Source: Pseudisothecium myosuroides (taxonomy: Eukaryota > Streptophyta > Bryopsida > Hypnales > Lembophyllaceae). Taken from it: DNA of 64,000 bases. The notes under the pieces are model-generated. The model did no database searches, had not been told where the DNA came from, and saw only the letters and a list, made by a program, of their open reading frames with translations. The stretch covers positions 5,733,321-5,797,320 of the forward strand of contig OX637289.1 of the NCBI GenBank assembly GCA_951799445.1. Direction: 5' to 3'. Position numbers and translations under genes: made by a program. Below are positions 1-11,610 of the stretch, piece after piece (positions within the stretch are counted from its first letter, which is position 1; each line of letters opens with the position of its first letter).

Positions 1-60
1 CTATTTGCTACAATGCTTTAGTTATGCAACCTACATCCAATTTGCTCATAGCTTCATTAA

Positions 61-1262
61 CCCCTAAAGGACCATTGTCCATTAGTAGAAATATCAGCCC
101 TTCGAAGGGCTGCTCCGGAGTAACAAGCCAAGCTATTAAAAAGCTTGGCTTGTCACTTCAGAACTGTCCCGTAGTGAGCAGTCAGCTTGGCTAATTGCTC
201 GCCGAAACGGTTAGAAATCGCGAATTTTTTTTTACTCGTAAATTCCGGTTCCTGCGCCACTGTCGCTGTAGTTTCAGTTGCGCGGAAATAGGGGGAAAAA
301 AAAATTTTGAGCAAAAAAAAAGTATATTTCAGGGTACCTCGGAGGGCTGTGGAGCAGCCCTACGGAGGCCCTAAATTTTCTCTAATGCCCTTCGGGAGAC
401 AAATGGGATTTCGGGGAGGTACCTACGGGCTGAATTTTTGTTGTGATTTTTTGAAACTTTTTTTGAAGATAGAAAAATTGATAAGCTTTGTAGGAAAATA
501 ATTTTTTCACAATTGGTGCCCAGAAATAATAGTTATGACCAAATAAGCTCAAAACAAGGGACGAGGGCAGTCCGGACAACAAAAAAAATTTATTATTTTT
601 TTTTTCATAGATTATATTTTTCTATATAAAAAGCTTTGATTCATTTCATTTGAATTTGTTATGAAAATGTTATGAACATTCTTGTTTTTTGGGCAGTTAA
701 AGCATGTTCTTGAAAAAAAGAACTTGTAGGATTCATTTTTGAATGCAATTTTTCAAATTTTTCAATTTTTTTTTGCATGGTTTAGTTTACTTGATAGAAC
801 AATCTCACCATTGGGATTAGTGCATTTTAATTCCATCTAAAATGTATGAATATTTTAGATTTTCCTTCTATCTCGTACATACTTCTACTTAACAATTTTT
901 TTAAGAATGATAAATAAATTTTTTTGAATTTTTTTTCCCTAGTACTCTCAACTCAATTCTCTACTATAAAGATTTAAAGCTCAAAACTCTATAGTGCAAA
1001 ATTTTTAAGTATAAAATGTTGAAAGTCAAAAAATCTAGTTCCGCAATGTGTTGAAAAACTTGTTTTTTTCACTTTAAATGTAGATTTCTTGCAATCTGTG
1101 CAGTCAAAAATTCTGAAATTTTTTCCACACACTCTCATACTAGTTAGGTGTAAGATCCTACAGTTAGATATGGAAAAAAAATTCAATTTTTTTTACTCTT
1201 TGCTATAGAAATGGCAGTTTTTAGTGTTTTTGGGCAGAAAAAAGGCCATGGGCCTTCAGGGA
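61..1262 (+). mobile_element. TTAA-flanked inverted-repeat element (CCCCTAAAGG family), copy 1
   Basis: The left end reads CCCCTAAAGGACCA and the right end, on the other strand, TCCCTGAAGGCCCA. Both are flanked by TTAA (57-60 and 1263-1266). No transposase is visible, so it is a non-autonomous DNA element. It shares an internal stretch (about 640-760, beginning near AAGCTTTGATTC) with the copies at 19609-20544 and 55672-56726. TTAA target sites and CCC-type ends resemble piggyBac, but that assignment is inference from ends alone. Confidence 0.7.
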
Positions 1263-3239
1263 TTAAATATAATATTATATATAGATTTAAAGCACAAAAT
1301 ATATGATTTAAATATAACACTATATATAGATCTAAAACACAGAATACATGATTTGGAATTTTTTTTTTTTAATTTGGTGTTGCTTGAGGATTTGGGATGT
1401 AATCTAGTGAAAATTTTGTGTGACAAGGTTTTATTAGAGAGTGTTAATTAAGTTGCCACTTTTTCCCAATTTACTTTAAAGTGTGGATTTCGGTCATTGT
1501 AAGTAATTTTGTCTTTATCTTAACTATCTTGTAGCTTTTGTTTCCTAACAATTAGACATTCTATTTCTTTGAAATTGTGGTTTTGAAATGATGTTTGGCA
1601 ATCATAGAATTTTTTTGACATTTAAAAGCAATTTGTAGATCTGCACTTGGGATTTGTTGTGATATCTTCATTTTAATTTGGTCTTCATTTTAATTTTTGC
1701 TATGTAAAAAAAATTTACTTAATGTAAGTAAATTTCTGCTATGTAAAAAAAATTTACTTAATGTAAGTGATTTTGTCTTTATCTTAACTATCTTGTGCGT
1801 GATTGAAGGTTCAATAGTGGCTTTAAAAAACAACACAAAACTCAATTTGCCAATGCACTTGCATTATATGTATTTTCATTTTTTTTACATAGCAAAAATT
1901 TACTTAATGTAAGTGATTTTGTCTTTATCTTAACTATCTTTTTACATAGCAGAAATTAAAGTTAGTAAACTAATGTTACGCACATTAATAGGACAAAATG
2001 TTGTAAGTAATATTGTTAAATGAGCTTCTATGTTTAGTCAAAATATGTGATCTCATGGGACTTCATCTACAAAATAAGAGTGTTACTTTGAGGAAATTTG
2101 ATTAGCTATAGCTTAACAAAAACCAAGCCACGTTAAACAATAAAAAAATGAAAAGAGAGACATTTTTCCTTCTTCACCACATCGGGTTCTTTGTTCCATG
2201 TTTCTAGTGCTACAAGGATAGAACCTTTCATAGCGTAGCTGCTTGTTTAAACCAATGTATCATTGGTCTAAAAAATTTGGGTGGTAAGAAACTCAATCAA
2301 CTAGTTTAATAAAATGAAATTTGAAGTAAATTTTGTAAAGAAAATGGAATGTAAATCTACAAGCTCATATTTAGATGTGTCATATTTACTACTTGGAATC
2401 ACTAATTTCAAGTTTTTTCTAAAGAAAAGGAAAAAGAACAATTGAAGTTGAAGATGTTGCAAAGAAGCAATACTATTGCAAGAGGAGACAATGGTTGCAA
2501 ATTCTAGTCATTTTATTATTTTTTTCTATGGAACATGTGAGGGGGATTCCAAGTGGAACCATCTAGGATTTCAATTGGAACTATCTAGGAGTCCACCCAA
2601 CCATGCTCTATGCTCTCCAATATAGAATTAGGGGACAAAAAGATCTATTCTTTATTGATACACTTCCCTACACAATCAATTATTTATCAAAATTAAAACA
2701 AAGTTTATATTTTGAAAGTTGAAAAAGGGTGATAGAAGGCATTAAATTTTAAGGTTTATCAAACAAGGAAAAATGGTTGTAAATAATTTGAAAAAAATAA
2801 AATAAAGTCTTTGTTAGAGGATTGTAGAAGTTACTACAAGTACACCACCAATCCACCACCAATTTATCACTAATCTATCCTCAATCTACAAGACTTTCGC
2901 TTGAATTGAAGCACTTTCATATTCCTAAAGATTGGTCTAGATTTAGAACGGTGTTGGTGGATGTTGATGCGCATGGCATATTTATTTAAAGCTATAGGTG
3001 CAAATTTGTGCTTGGTAGAGATTAAAATAAAAGCATAATGGAACGATTGTCTACACATCAATTAATTAATATTTTTTGTTGGCCTTTCTCAACTTTTAGA
3101 ATATGTAGTTAGTTTTTAATTTTATAAAGTCAGAATTGACTATAAAAAAATAGTTTTAGTGAAAAATGGGTTATTTTGTCCTTGACTCTATAATTGATTC
3201 TAGTATCATTATTTTGCATGTTGTCCTTTCTTTGATATT
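1263..3239. other. AT-rich intergenic DNA with a local direct repeat
   Basis: No gene is supported. Between 1696 and 1945 a short block (GCTATGTAAAAAAAATTTAC followed by TTAATGTAAGT) occurs twice in tandem and a third time with its first part inverted, the last two followed by the same TTTTGTCTTTATC stretch. The rest is low-complexity AT-rich sequence. Confidence 0.5.
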
Positions 3240-3981
3240 GGGTCATTGCAAGAAAGACCAGTACTCAAATATTGTCACAAAACAAGTGCGGAAGCTTTCT
3301 TTTGCTATAACTTTTGTAGCATGACTTGCATGAATTTGAAATTTTTATTTGGAGATGCCTCTCTTGAGTTTAATCATATTTCATATTTTTCAAAAAAATT
3401 CAAAAATCATTTTATATTTAAAAATCATTTAAACTAATATGTCACGTTTTGAGTTTTAAGGGGTTTTAGTACTATGGAGTCCCCAAATTTAATGATTTGG
3501 AGCTGAAATTTCTATGGTCTATTTCCATAGTAGGAAGTCATGTTCCTGCCAAGGGGCATTAAAAATATTATATTTTATGTCCTCTGCGTCCATGCAAAGA
3601 AGGCTCCCTTGCGCACGCAATTCTAAATGTTGAAGATGGTTTCAAGATAATTTTTTTGGTGAATTCTCTTCAAACTAAAGTCTTTACAAATGGTCAATTT
3701 TTAGTTTCTTTGAAAATTGTTTTTCCTATTTTGTACAAATTAAAACATCAAACTTTGTATTTTCTTCAAAATTTCAACTCACACGTTTTTGTGAATAACT
3801 TTTTACCTTGATTTTTTTTAGGTCTGAAGTTTTGGTGATGTGCTATTTCAAGTTTTATACTAATTATACTTATTTTATTTAATTTAAAAAAATTCATATG
3901 CAAAAAGCTCATAGTATTGGGAGTACTAGCCAAAAACAGCCAAAGTGGAACAAAAACAACAAGTCATTCTTGCAACGACCC
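3240..3981. mobile_element. Inverted-repeat element, GGGTCATTGCAAG ends
   Basis: The left end reads GGGTCATTGCAAGAAAGACC; the right end on the opposite strand reads GGGTCGTTGCAAGAATGACT. The interior resembles one arm of the fold-back element at 5644-6709, including a block on TTATGTCCTC and GCAAAGA. No coding capacity and no clear target duplication are visible. Confidence 0.45.
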
Positions 3982-4768
3982 TACTGTATACCTCAAGGTG
4001 ATTGCAAAATACATTTGACTATTAGATTTGTTGCAATTAAGGTGCAATGATTAATCTTTTTTTTCTAAAAGATAATATTTGAATAATCTAAGAATAAAAC
4101 AAAATTAGTAGAATATTGCAATTATTATAATTCAATAATTTAGTTTAAAAATTCTCAAGAAAGGTATGAAAAAAATAGGTTAATGTAAACTTTCTACAAA
4201 ATTGATACTTTCATATTTCTATATCAAAGAAAATATTAAGAGATTATTAGAATCCCACAAAAATTTAGCATTCTTAAGGACTTGTTGAATTTGAAATTCT
4301 TCCAAAGAAAAAATGGAAGCATAGTCTTCAAAGCTCAAATATAAACTCAACAAATCCCAATCAATTTGGATCTACAATATAGAAGATATTGTTTTCTTAA
4401 TGCGTAACAAACAAATACAATTTGAAGATTAAGGAATATAAGGTTCTATAAGAGGCAAGATTCATAAACTGTGTTGGCCAAGCTTTTCTATACAACTTTT
4501 TTTTGTTGAGGCAATCACATTCAATAATTATATAGAGACAGACAAATGGTTCTCTCCTTCTAAAAAACATTGTTGTCAACTACTCAAAGAAACTTCAAAA
4601 GTACTTCTATATTGGTCATTAAGATCTATAAATGAATACTTTAGTCTAAATATCTAGGATTCATAGGCATCAAAGTAATTCCTCTTTTAGACATTAGAAG
4701 AAATTTGAAGCCTCTAGAAGACCACTCTGTGGTGACATCCTTAAAGATTTCTACGTCACCATTGGTCC
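3982..4768. other. Intergenic AT-rich DNA
   Basis: No gene, RNA or clear repeat is seen. Short open frames on - at 4397-4579 and 4641-4826 have no recognisable domain and no splice context. Confidence 0.4.
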
Positions 4769-4771
4769 TAT

Positions 4772-4992
4772 CACTACAAAAAAAGGGGTGTCTTAAATGA
4801 GTTTTTAAGTATAGTCCTAGACACATGATTTTAAGTAATGACCTTTAAGGAGATTTTCAACAAAATTTTACTTAAAACACATGTGTTTTAAGTAAAATTT
4901 TGTTGAAAATCTCCTTAAAGGTCAATACTTAAAATCATGTATCTAGGACTATACTTAAAAACTCACTTAAAACACCCCTTTCTCTTGTAGTG
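4772..4992. mobile_element. CACTA-type fold-back MITE
   Basis: A near-perfect 221-bp palindrome centred near 4877 (ACACATGTGT). It begins CACTACAAAAAAAGGGGTG and ends TTGTAGTG, the CACTACAA ends typical of CACTA (En/Spm, CMC) transposons. It is flanked by the 3-bp direct repeat TAT (4769-4771 and 4993-4995), the target-site size of that superfamily. No coding sequence. The transcript would form an almost complete hairpin. Confidence 0.8.
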
Positions 4993-4995
4993 TAT

Positions 4996-5643
4996 AGATT
5001 CTTAGTATTACAAAGTTCACTTGATTTAACTATTGCAAAGGATGTCTGGACATAATAATCACCGTACATTGGGGCAAGAGAATATAGGGCAACAAAGTAC
5101 AAGGTGTTTAACTTGTCAACTAAACAAATTCAATCAAATTAAGCCAAATTAAATGGCTTTGGAAGCTAGTTGCCGAAGCAACTAGCTTGAAAAGCCTCTT
5201 TCTTAATTTTATGTGTGAGAAGATGAAAAGAATAGTTCTTTATACAAGTGGAGTACTAGGCAGAGATGCACTCTATAGAATGTACGTAGGTACCGTGTCC
5301 CATACCGTGTGTACAAGCCCCTTTTATACAGGAGCTATGTAGATACATTTTGTGGATTTGCATAGGCTTTATTGAGCTAAATTTCAAAATTTTGATTGTT
5401 TCATATACCCTACATTTCATTTCAAATTTTATTTTTGCACTCTTTTAGTACACTTTATGTTCATTATAAATTTTTTTTTTAAAATTCTTTTAAAACTTCA
5501 CAAGATCATACTATAATTCTTAAAACTAATAGAGAAAAAAAAGTGGAAAATCATAAACTATTGCAATGAAACTGAATGTTTTGCAAAGGGAAAGAACATT
5601 CAAGCACCAAATTCAAACTCCTTTGGAACAAAAAGCACTGTTA
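4996..5643. other. Intergenic AT-rich DNA
   Basis: Nothing coding or structured is supported in this stretch. Confidence 0.4.
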
Positions 5644-6709
5644 GGGTGATTGCATGAAAGACTGGTCAATTTTGTTCCACGTTGGCAAAACTGGGGTTGT
5701 CTTTTGCAATAACTTTTGAATTATGAATCCAATGCCAAAAACAAAAATAGAATGTCTAGATGTCTTGATTGCAATTGTAACCCTTATTTTTCAAAAAAAT
5801 TAAAAAATCTTTTAATATTTAAAGTTCAATTTCTCTAATTTGTCACACTTTCAAGTTTAGAGGTTTTGAATACTATTGAGCGGTTTAAATTAATGATTTT
5901 CAATTGAAATTTCTATAGTACATTTCTATAGTAGGCAGACATATTTCTACCAAAAGGCATCTAAAAATACATTATTTTATGTCCTCCACGTCTATGCAAA
6001 GAGGCCTCCCTTGCGTGCGTAGTTGTGAACAACAGAAGTGGTTTTGACCTCATTTTTTTTGTTGAAACTCATCACTAGGAAGTCCTCCTAAATGGCCAAT
6101 TTTTAGTTTTTTGTATAATTATTTTTCCTATTTATTACAAATAAAAACGTCAAAGTATGTATTTTTGGGAACATATACTCGGACATAGAATTGTGGCAAA
6201 AAAATACATACTTTGACATTTTTAAAACAATTTTAAAAAAACAATTATAAAAAATCCTAAAAAATTGGCCATTTAGGAGGACTTCCTAGTGATGAGTTTC
6301 ACTGAAAAAAATGAGGTCAAAACCACTTCTATTGTTCACAACTGCATGCGCAAGGGAGGCCTCTTTGCACAGATGTGGAGGACATAAAATAATTTATTTT
6401 TAGATGCCCTTTGGTAGGAACATGTCTGCTTACTATAGGAATGTACCATAGAAATTTCAATTGAAAATCATTAATTTAAGCCGCTCAATTGTATTCAAAA
6501 CCCCTAAATTTGAAAAACTGATAAATTAGAAAAGTTGAATTTTAAATATTAAATGATTTTTTATTTTTTTTGAAAAATAAGGGATATAATTACAATCATG
6601 ATATCTAGAAATAGCTTTTTTGTTTTTGGCATTGGGATCTTAATTCAAAAGTTATAGCACAGGACAACCTCATCTTACAAAAATCGACCAGTCTTTCATG
6701 CAATCACCC
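5644..6709. mobile_element. Long fold-back element (~1.07 kb)
   Basis: Two arms of about 510-530 bp in opposite orientation are separated by a spacer of about 20 bp near 6178-6198. The left arm starts GGGTGATTGCATGAAAGACT and the right arm ends with its complement. Arms diverge by scattered substitutions only. No open frame of note and no convincing target duplication. The element at 3240-3981 is a relative. Confidence 0.7.
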
Positions 6710-8177
6710 TGCAAACAAGCAAAACAAGAATACTGAGATCAGAAACTAATTGCAGCAACGAAGCACTTTGATGCAATGAACACAAACTAAATCAGATCAA
6801 TTAAAGCAGAAGCCAAGGCAATGACTGCATTCGTACCAATCTTTAGAAGATACAACCGAGATACAGCTCAGAAATAGCCTACATTGGATCCAACCTTGGA
6901 TACCCCGTACAAATTAAGCTATTATACTTCATGAACAGGGCCTGTACACTCTAAGAAGTTTAAATTTTTGTTTTGTTTTTGGGCAAGGCTAGTTTAGAAA
7001 TAAAAAATATATAAAATTCTCTGATATTTCCAACCCTTCATTATTTAAAAAGCCCCTACATCCATTATTTTGATGCTTATGTACTTCCAAGCCATTTCAA
7101 AAATTTAGGAGCCCCCTAATTAAAATAACCCTTCATTTGATTGCACGTGTCCAACAAAAAAATGGAAGTGCCTCCCCCCCCTCCTCCCCCCTGAGGTAGT
7201 AGATAAAACAATTCATGTGGGATATGTAAATTAGGATTAATAGGAGTTCAACAACTCATAGTTAAGTCAAATGCAGGAATTGTATTCAAAGTCAAATATA
7301 AAATTTAATTTAGGCATATTAGGATATTTTATTTAAAAAAATTTAACTAAGTTAATGTGGATAATCAAATTAATTTTCATTTCCAAAAATCTATTTTAGA
7401 GATTTTGAAACTCAAAATAAAAGTTATGGCCAAATTTCAGAGAAAGGTTGGAAGGGACATTATTTTGGACATTTTTAAGGGTGAATGCAAGAAACACCTG
7501 CCAATTTTGTTGCGTTTTGACAGTACTCATCATTTTTTTCTGCAATACTTTAAAATTAGAATTTTTTTTTAAAAAAAATTAAAAATTATGGCTAATGTAT
7601 ATACCTTTAAGATGAAGGTAACCACAAAAGGAAATTCATTAAAACATTCTCTAAGTAGGAGAACTAGAAAAATGCCAAATCTCAAGAAATTAGATATTTT
7701 GATGTTTTAATTAGTTAAAAATAGAAGGAAAAAAAATACATAAAATAAAAATTGTCCACTTGTAAGAATTCTATGGAGATGGTCATTCACCTAAAAAAAC
7801 TCCAAAATAATATTTTATATGTTACAAAATGCAAGCAGAAAAAAGCGCACTTTGTGAACTTCTACACCACTGACACACAATTAATTATTTTTAGACTTCC
7901 TTTGGAATATAGCTACAAGTGTACTCCCAAGTGTACAAGAAGACCAAATTTCAGCTCCAAATTCACCTTTAAACACCCTTTCTAAATTTTGTCCACAATT
8001 TTTTATTGGAGGTTGTAAACCTCAAATGGATTTTTGGAACTTAAAATTAGCTTGATTTCCTACATTAACTTATTTCAAAGTTTTTTGAAAAATATTATTC
8101 TACTATGCCTAAATGAGGTTTGAAATTCAATTTTGAACACAATTCTTGCATTTGACAATGAGTGGTCTATCTTCAAA
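6710..8177. other. Intergenic AT-rich DNA
   Basis: No gene is supported. GGGTGAATGCAAGAAACACC near 7480 resembles the ends of the fold-back family at 5644-6709 and may be a decayed copy. Confidence 0.35.
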
Positions 8178-8179
8178 TA

Positions 8180-8492
8180 AGGTAGGAGGCTCAAACTCTA
8201 ACCGGGCATTAAAAGTGAACATGATTCAGAGGTACATTTTGCTTTCTTCAATGTACCAACTATGCACATTTCAGGAGGTGGTCGCTTTTGATGACCACAA
8301 ATGACCACTTTTTTCTAACTTAAAAAATTTGTAACTAATTCCACAAAGGTCCAAAAAATATAAAACGACTTGGATTAGATGTCAATTCCACTTGTCTTTC
8401 AATGAAAATTTATTGAAAAATATTTGAAGATGTTGTACCTCCCCAAAATTCAGTTTTAGCGCTTAGATGGTCGCTTTATGGACCTCCTACCT
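8180..8492. mobile_element. 313-bp MITE with TA target sites, AGGTAGGAGG ends
   Basis: It begins AGGTAGGAGG, ends CCTCCTACCT, and is flanked by TA (8178-8179, 8493-8494). A copy of the same length lies in the opposite orientation at 30048-30360, and a longer relative at 26457-26885. TA duplication with short inverted ends suits a Stowaway/mariner-type MITE. Confidence 0.7.
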
Positions 8493-8494
8493 TA

Positions 8495-9060
8495 GTGGTC
8501 TATCAATGTGTTGTTCAATACACTTGTGTCCAAAAAAAATACCAAGTCTTTGTGCCCAAAAGATAAATCTTCACTCCAATCAAATGTTGCATGTGATATG
8601 GCCTAGGCAAGTTATATCTTAACCTTGAAGTGCTCTGACATTCATATTTTGGACGATGAATGGAGGGCTTCAAGGCACTGTTTAGTCTAACTAACTTCTC
8701 ATTTATCCAATGTACATAATACTTGAATGTAGAAAAGACAACATTCCTTAATGACCAAATTCATGAAATTCCAATATATGATATTTTTGTACAAAGATAT
8801 AAGAAAAAATGTGCAAAAATTTGAAAAAGGGATTTTAGGGGTTAAACTCTTGACTTTATGTTTTACTTTGTACTATGGGATAATAACCTTCACACATTAA
8901 TTAGATGATGGAAAGGAAGAACAAAGTTAATTAACCCCACATGTGTGTGAGATCTTTTTCCCCTTGACTATTCCATGCTAACTCACTAACGAGGCTCATT
9001 GATTAATTCGACTTCGTAATTAAGCTAGCTGACTACCGAGGCTCTAATGTGCTTCTCTGC
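8495..9060. other. Upstream region of the first RING-CH gene
   Basis: No coding sequence is seen. From about 8966 the sequence (CCATGCTAACTC, then GAGGCTC repeats) resembles the stretch upstream of the second RING-CH gene near 13687-13930, so the duplicated unit starts at or before this point. Confidence 0.4.
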
Positions 9061-9093
9061 AGAGTCTCGCGTGGCTCTTTAATTGTGCTACAG

Positions 9094-9100
9094 TATAAAA
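9094..9100 (+). promoter_or_regulatory. Probable TATA box of RING-CH gene 1
   Basis: TATAAAA followed by GCATCCTCA. The same block (TATAAAAGCATCCTCA) recurs at 13943 upstream of the second RING-CH gene, and the following ~100 bases are similar in both. This conservation between duplicates supports a shared core promoter. The first coding ATG is about 190 bp downstream. Confidence 0.55.
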
Positions 9101-9291
9101 GCATCCTCACAGGACCCTATGATTCACTTGTCTTGTGTGTTGTTTCAAAGTTGAGTAAGTTAGATAACGGTGGCCTGTCTGAGAGAATTGATACAGTACG
9201 TGAGGAGTTTGTTACAGTCTTTCGATAGATTGTGAACCAGGAGTCGGCTGCGCTGCCAGTCGATCCTTCGAAAGATTGTGAAGTTGTGGAG

Positions 9292-11610
9292 ATGGCTCAG
9301 ATGAATCTACAAACCACCAACATCGTAGATGCTTCCTCCGGTACTAGTGCCGAAGACGACGTGTTCATGGTTCCGATTCCACATCAGCCCTTGTACATCC
9401 AGTGCGTAAAATCCTCAAGACTGTGCACGCTCTCAAGTATAGTACTATGGTCACATTAGTTCGGAAATGGCATGTTCCAGAGCGACAAAACTAGAGCGAC
9501 AAAAACTAGGATTGGTATAGATCTGAAGTTCCAGGTGATGTGCATTTCGTCCGGTGCCAATTTCCTGAAGTGTCGCCATTTCAACTCGCACTTCAGTCTT
9601 GGAATCGAAGAGTAAAAATTGGTAGTCAGTCTTGGAATTGAAGTCAGAGTAAAAATCGATATTCAGTCTTCGAATTGAGGAGTAGGAATTAGTGAGGCAG
9701 AAGCCTTGATTGCGTGTACAGAAATTAAATTCGGTACGAGATAGCGAAATAATGTTGTGCAGCCTTGAGTCTTTGTAGTCTACATTGGGTGCAACATAAT
9801 TGACTACGAGTTTGCAAAATGATATGCAGGAATCAGGAGGGCCATTGCAATGAGAATGGTCCCAAATCATACCCTCCTTCACCGCTGCTTTGGGTTCCTG
9901 TCAGCCCCCCAATCAGGTAGGCACCATGTTCGTTAAAATGGCACGCTGCAAATTTCACTCGAGTGTCGAGAGCTCTGAAAACTGTGACCTTCTGTGACCT
10001 TCCTAGAAAAGTGCCAATTTCTTGAAATTAATTCTGCCGTTTTAGTGCTCAAAGATATATTTGACATCGAGGCTAGTTGCAAAGCCAAGTGAGCATGTTA
10101 GCACACTACTGAATCTCGAAACGAAATTCATCTGAATAATTGTGTATAAGAGCTAGCCGGATGGTGTGACGAGCACTAATGATTTTATTTGGAAGTGCAA
10201 CTGCTTAATTTACTTACTGTAAGTGCACATGTTGAACATATTACTTAGAAGTAATGATCAGCGGATCGGGACTGTGGAGAACTCGGATCACGTCGCATTA
10301 ACCGTTCCAGAGCCTCAAATAAATCATACACCACTAACCGTTCCAGAGCCTCAAATTTGCAGGTAAATATGAAACAATTTATTAATTTTAGTCCTCCAAC
10401 TTCACAATTTTCATTAATTAAATGAGTTGATATATTATGTGTACACTCAGTGGATTCGGAACCTGAGCAAAGATGAGAATGGAGGCCTTCCTTTGCACAA
10501 TGATCTTTTCAGATCTGTCTATTATAAGTAATCACTACTTCTGCAAGTTAACTGGGCTTTAATTAATTTCGCCTGTGATGGACTTGATTTATAATTTTAT
10601 TGCATGACAGGATCTGTGCTTATGATGAAGAAGAGGACGACGACGACGTCCTGGTGGAGTTGGGTTGCAGCTGCAAAGGTCAGCTGAGCAGGATGCACAG
10701 AAAATGCATCCTCAAGTGGTACGGAGTGAGAATGCTACTGGAGAAACTCTACAATTGCGAATTATGCAAGTGAGCCCCTCATGGCCCATTTTTTTCCCAC
10801 TAAATTGCACACCTAACCTACACGGTCCAGTCATGAGTTTATGAACTCCGATTTAATACTTCAGTCTCGAATACAAAAAACATAACATAAATCCATACCT
10901 AATGATCGACAATTCAAAATGACACCGAATTAATATTATCAATCAACGTCAAAATTCATTAAACTGTTCAGAAATTCACGACATCGAGGGCTACCCTTGC
11001 CCTTAAACTTGAATTCATACCAGTCCAAGATCTTAATATCTAGTTGAATGTCACAACCAAACATATGTCTAGAGAGTCACGCACACGCACATCATCGATC
11101 ACGTACTTTAGAAGAGCGGGTACTTTAACTTATATATAAGATAGATTTGGATTTAATTCGGCCTGTAGCTAATTAATTAAACCATCAATGTTTTTTCGGC
11201 CTCGCAGTACTGTTCTGCATCCCAAGGCCCAGCTGATAGTCGCACGAGGAGTGACCGACCACGCAAACGGGGGCCGAGCCATTCTCTTGAATGCACTGAA
11301 ATCGTCGCTGGCCTCGTATGCCCGCTCGTATGCCCCTCAGATCGAAGTAGAGCGTGCGGCTAATTACCAAGAGCTGGTGCAACTGTTGCTCGATGAGAGG
11401 GCCGAGTGGTACAGACATCGAAGACAGGTGGTTGTCCACATTGAAGCTGCCAATTCCAATTCTCAGGAGGAGGAGGAAGCAGAGCCCATAACGGTTCCAC
11501 CCGCTTGCGGCCGAGGTGCTTTGATTATGAGCATTGGTGCGACTATAGTTTCAGTGGGGTTGTATACTTATCTCCTTGTTCGCTTGTACGGGAGTGGTGA
11601 ATACTATTGA
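9292..11610 (+). CDS. RING-CH (RINGv) membrane E3 ubiquitin ligase, copy 1
   Basis: Four coding exons are proposed: 9292-9392, 10249-10362, 10611-10769 and 11208-11610 (777 bp, 258 residues). The RING-CH finger lies at about residues 71-124 in C4HC3 order: CRIC, then CSC, H seven residues on, C after HRK, and CELC at the end. An acidic EEEDDDD run lies between the first two cysteine pairs. One hydrophobic segment (about 228-248) near the C-terminus suggests a membrane anchor. Proteins of this family pass ubiquitin from an E2 to membrane substrates; the substrate here is unknown. The second exon is uncertain. It contains a 36-bp in-frame tandem duplication (repeat of PEPQI). The acceptor homologous to copy 2 (AG at 10260-10261) leads to a stop, whereas one 13 bp upstream (TTAG at 10248) keeps the frame open. 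The start is the first ATG after an in-frame stop. Confidence 0.75.
10299..10356 (+). repeat. 36-bp tandem duplication inside RING-CH exon 2
   Basis: TAACCGTTCCAGAGCCTC starts at 10299 and again at 10335, a spacing of 36 bp, so 12 codons were duplicated in frame. The second RING-CH gene has the unit once. Confidence 0.8.

Noticed and set aside
9451..9882. 143-residue open frame on minus
   Set aside because: It lies within intron 1 of RING-CH gene 1 on the opposite strand, is not conserved in the intron of gene 2 and has no domain.
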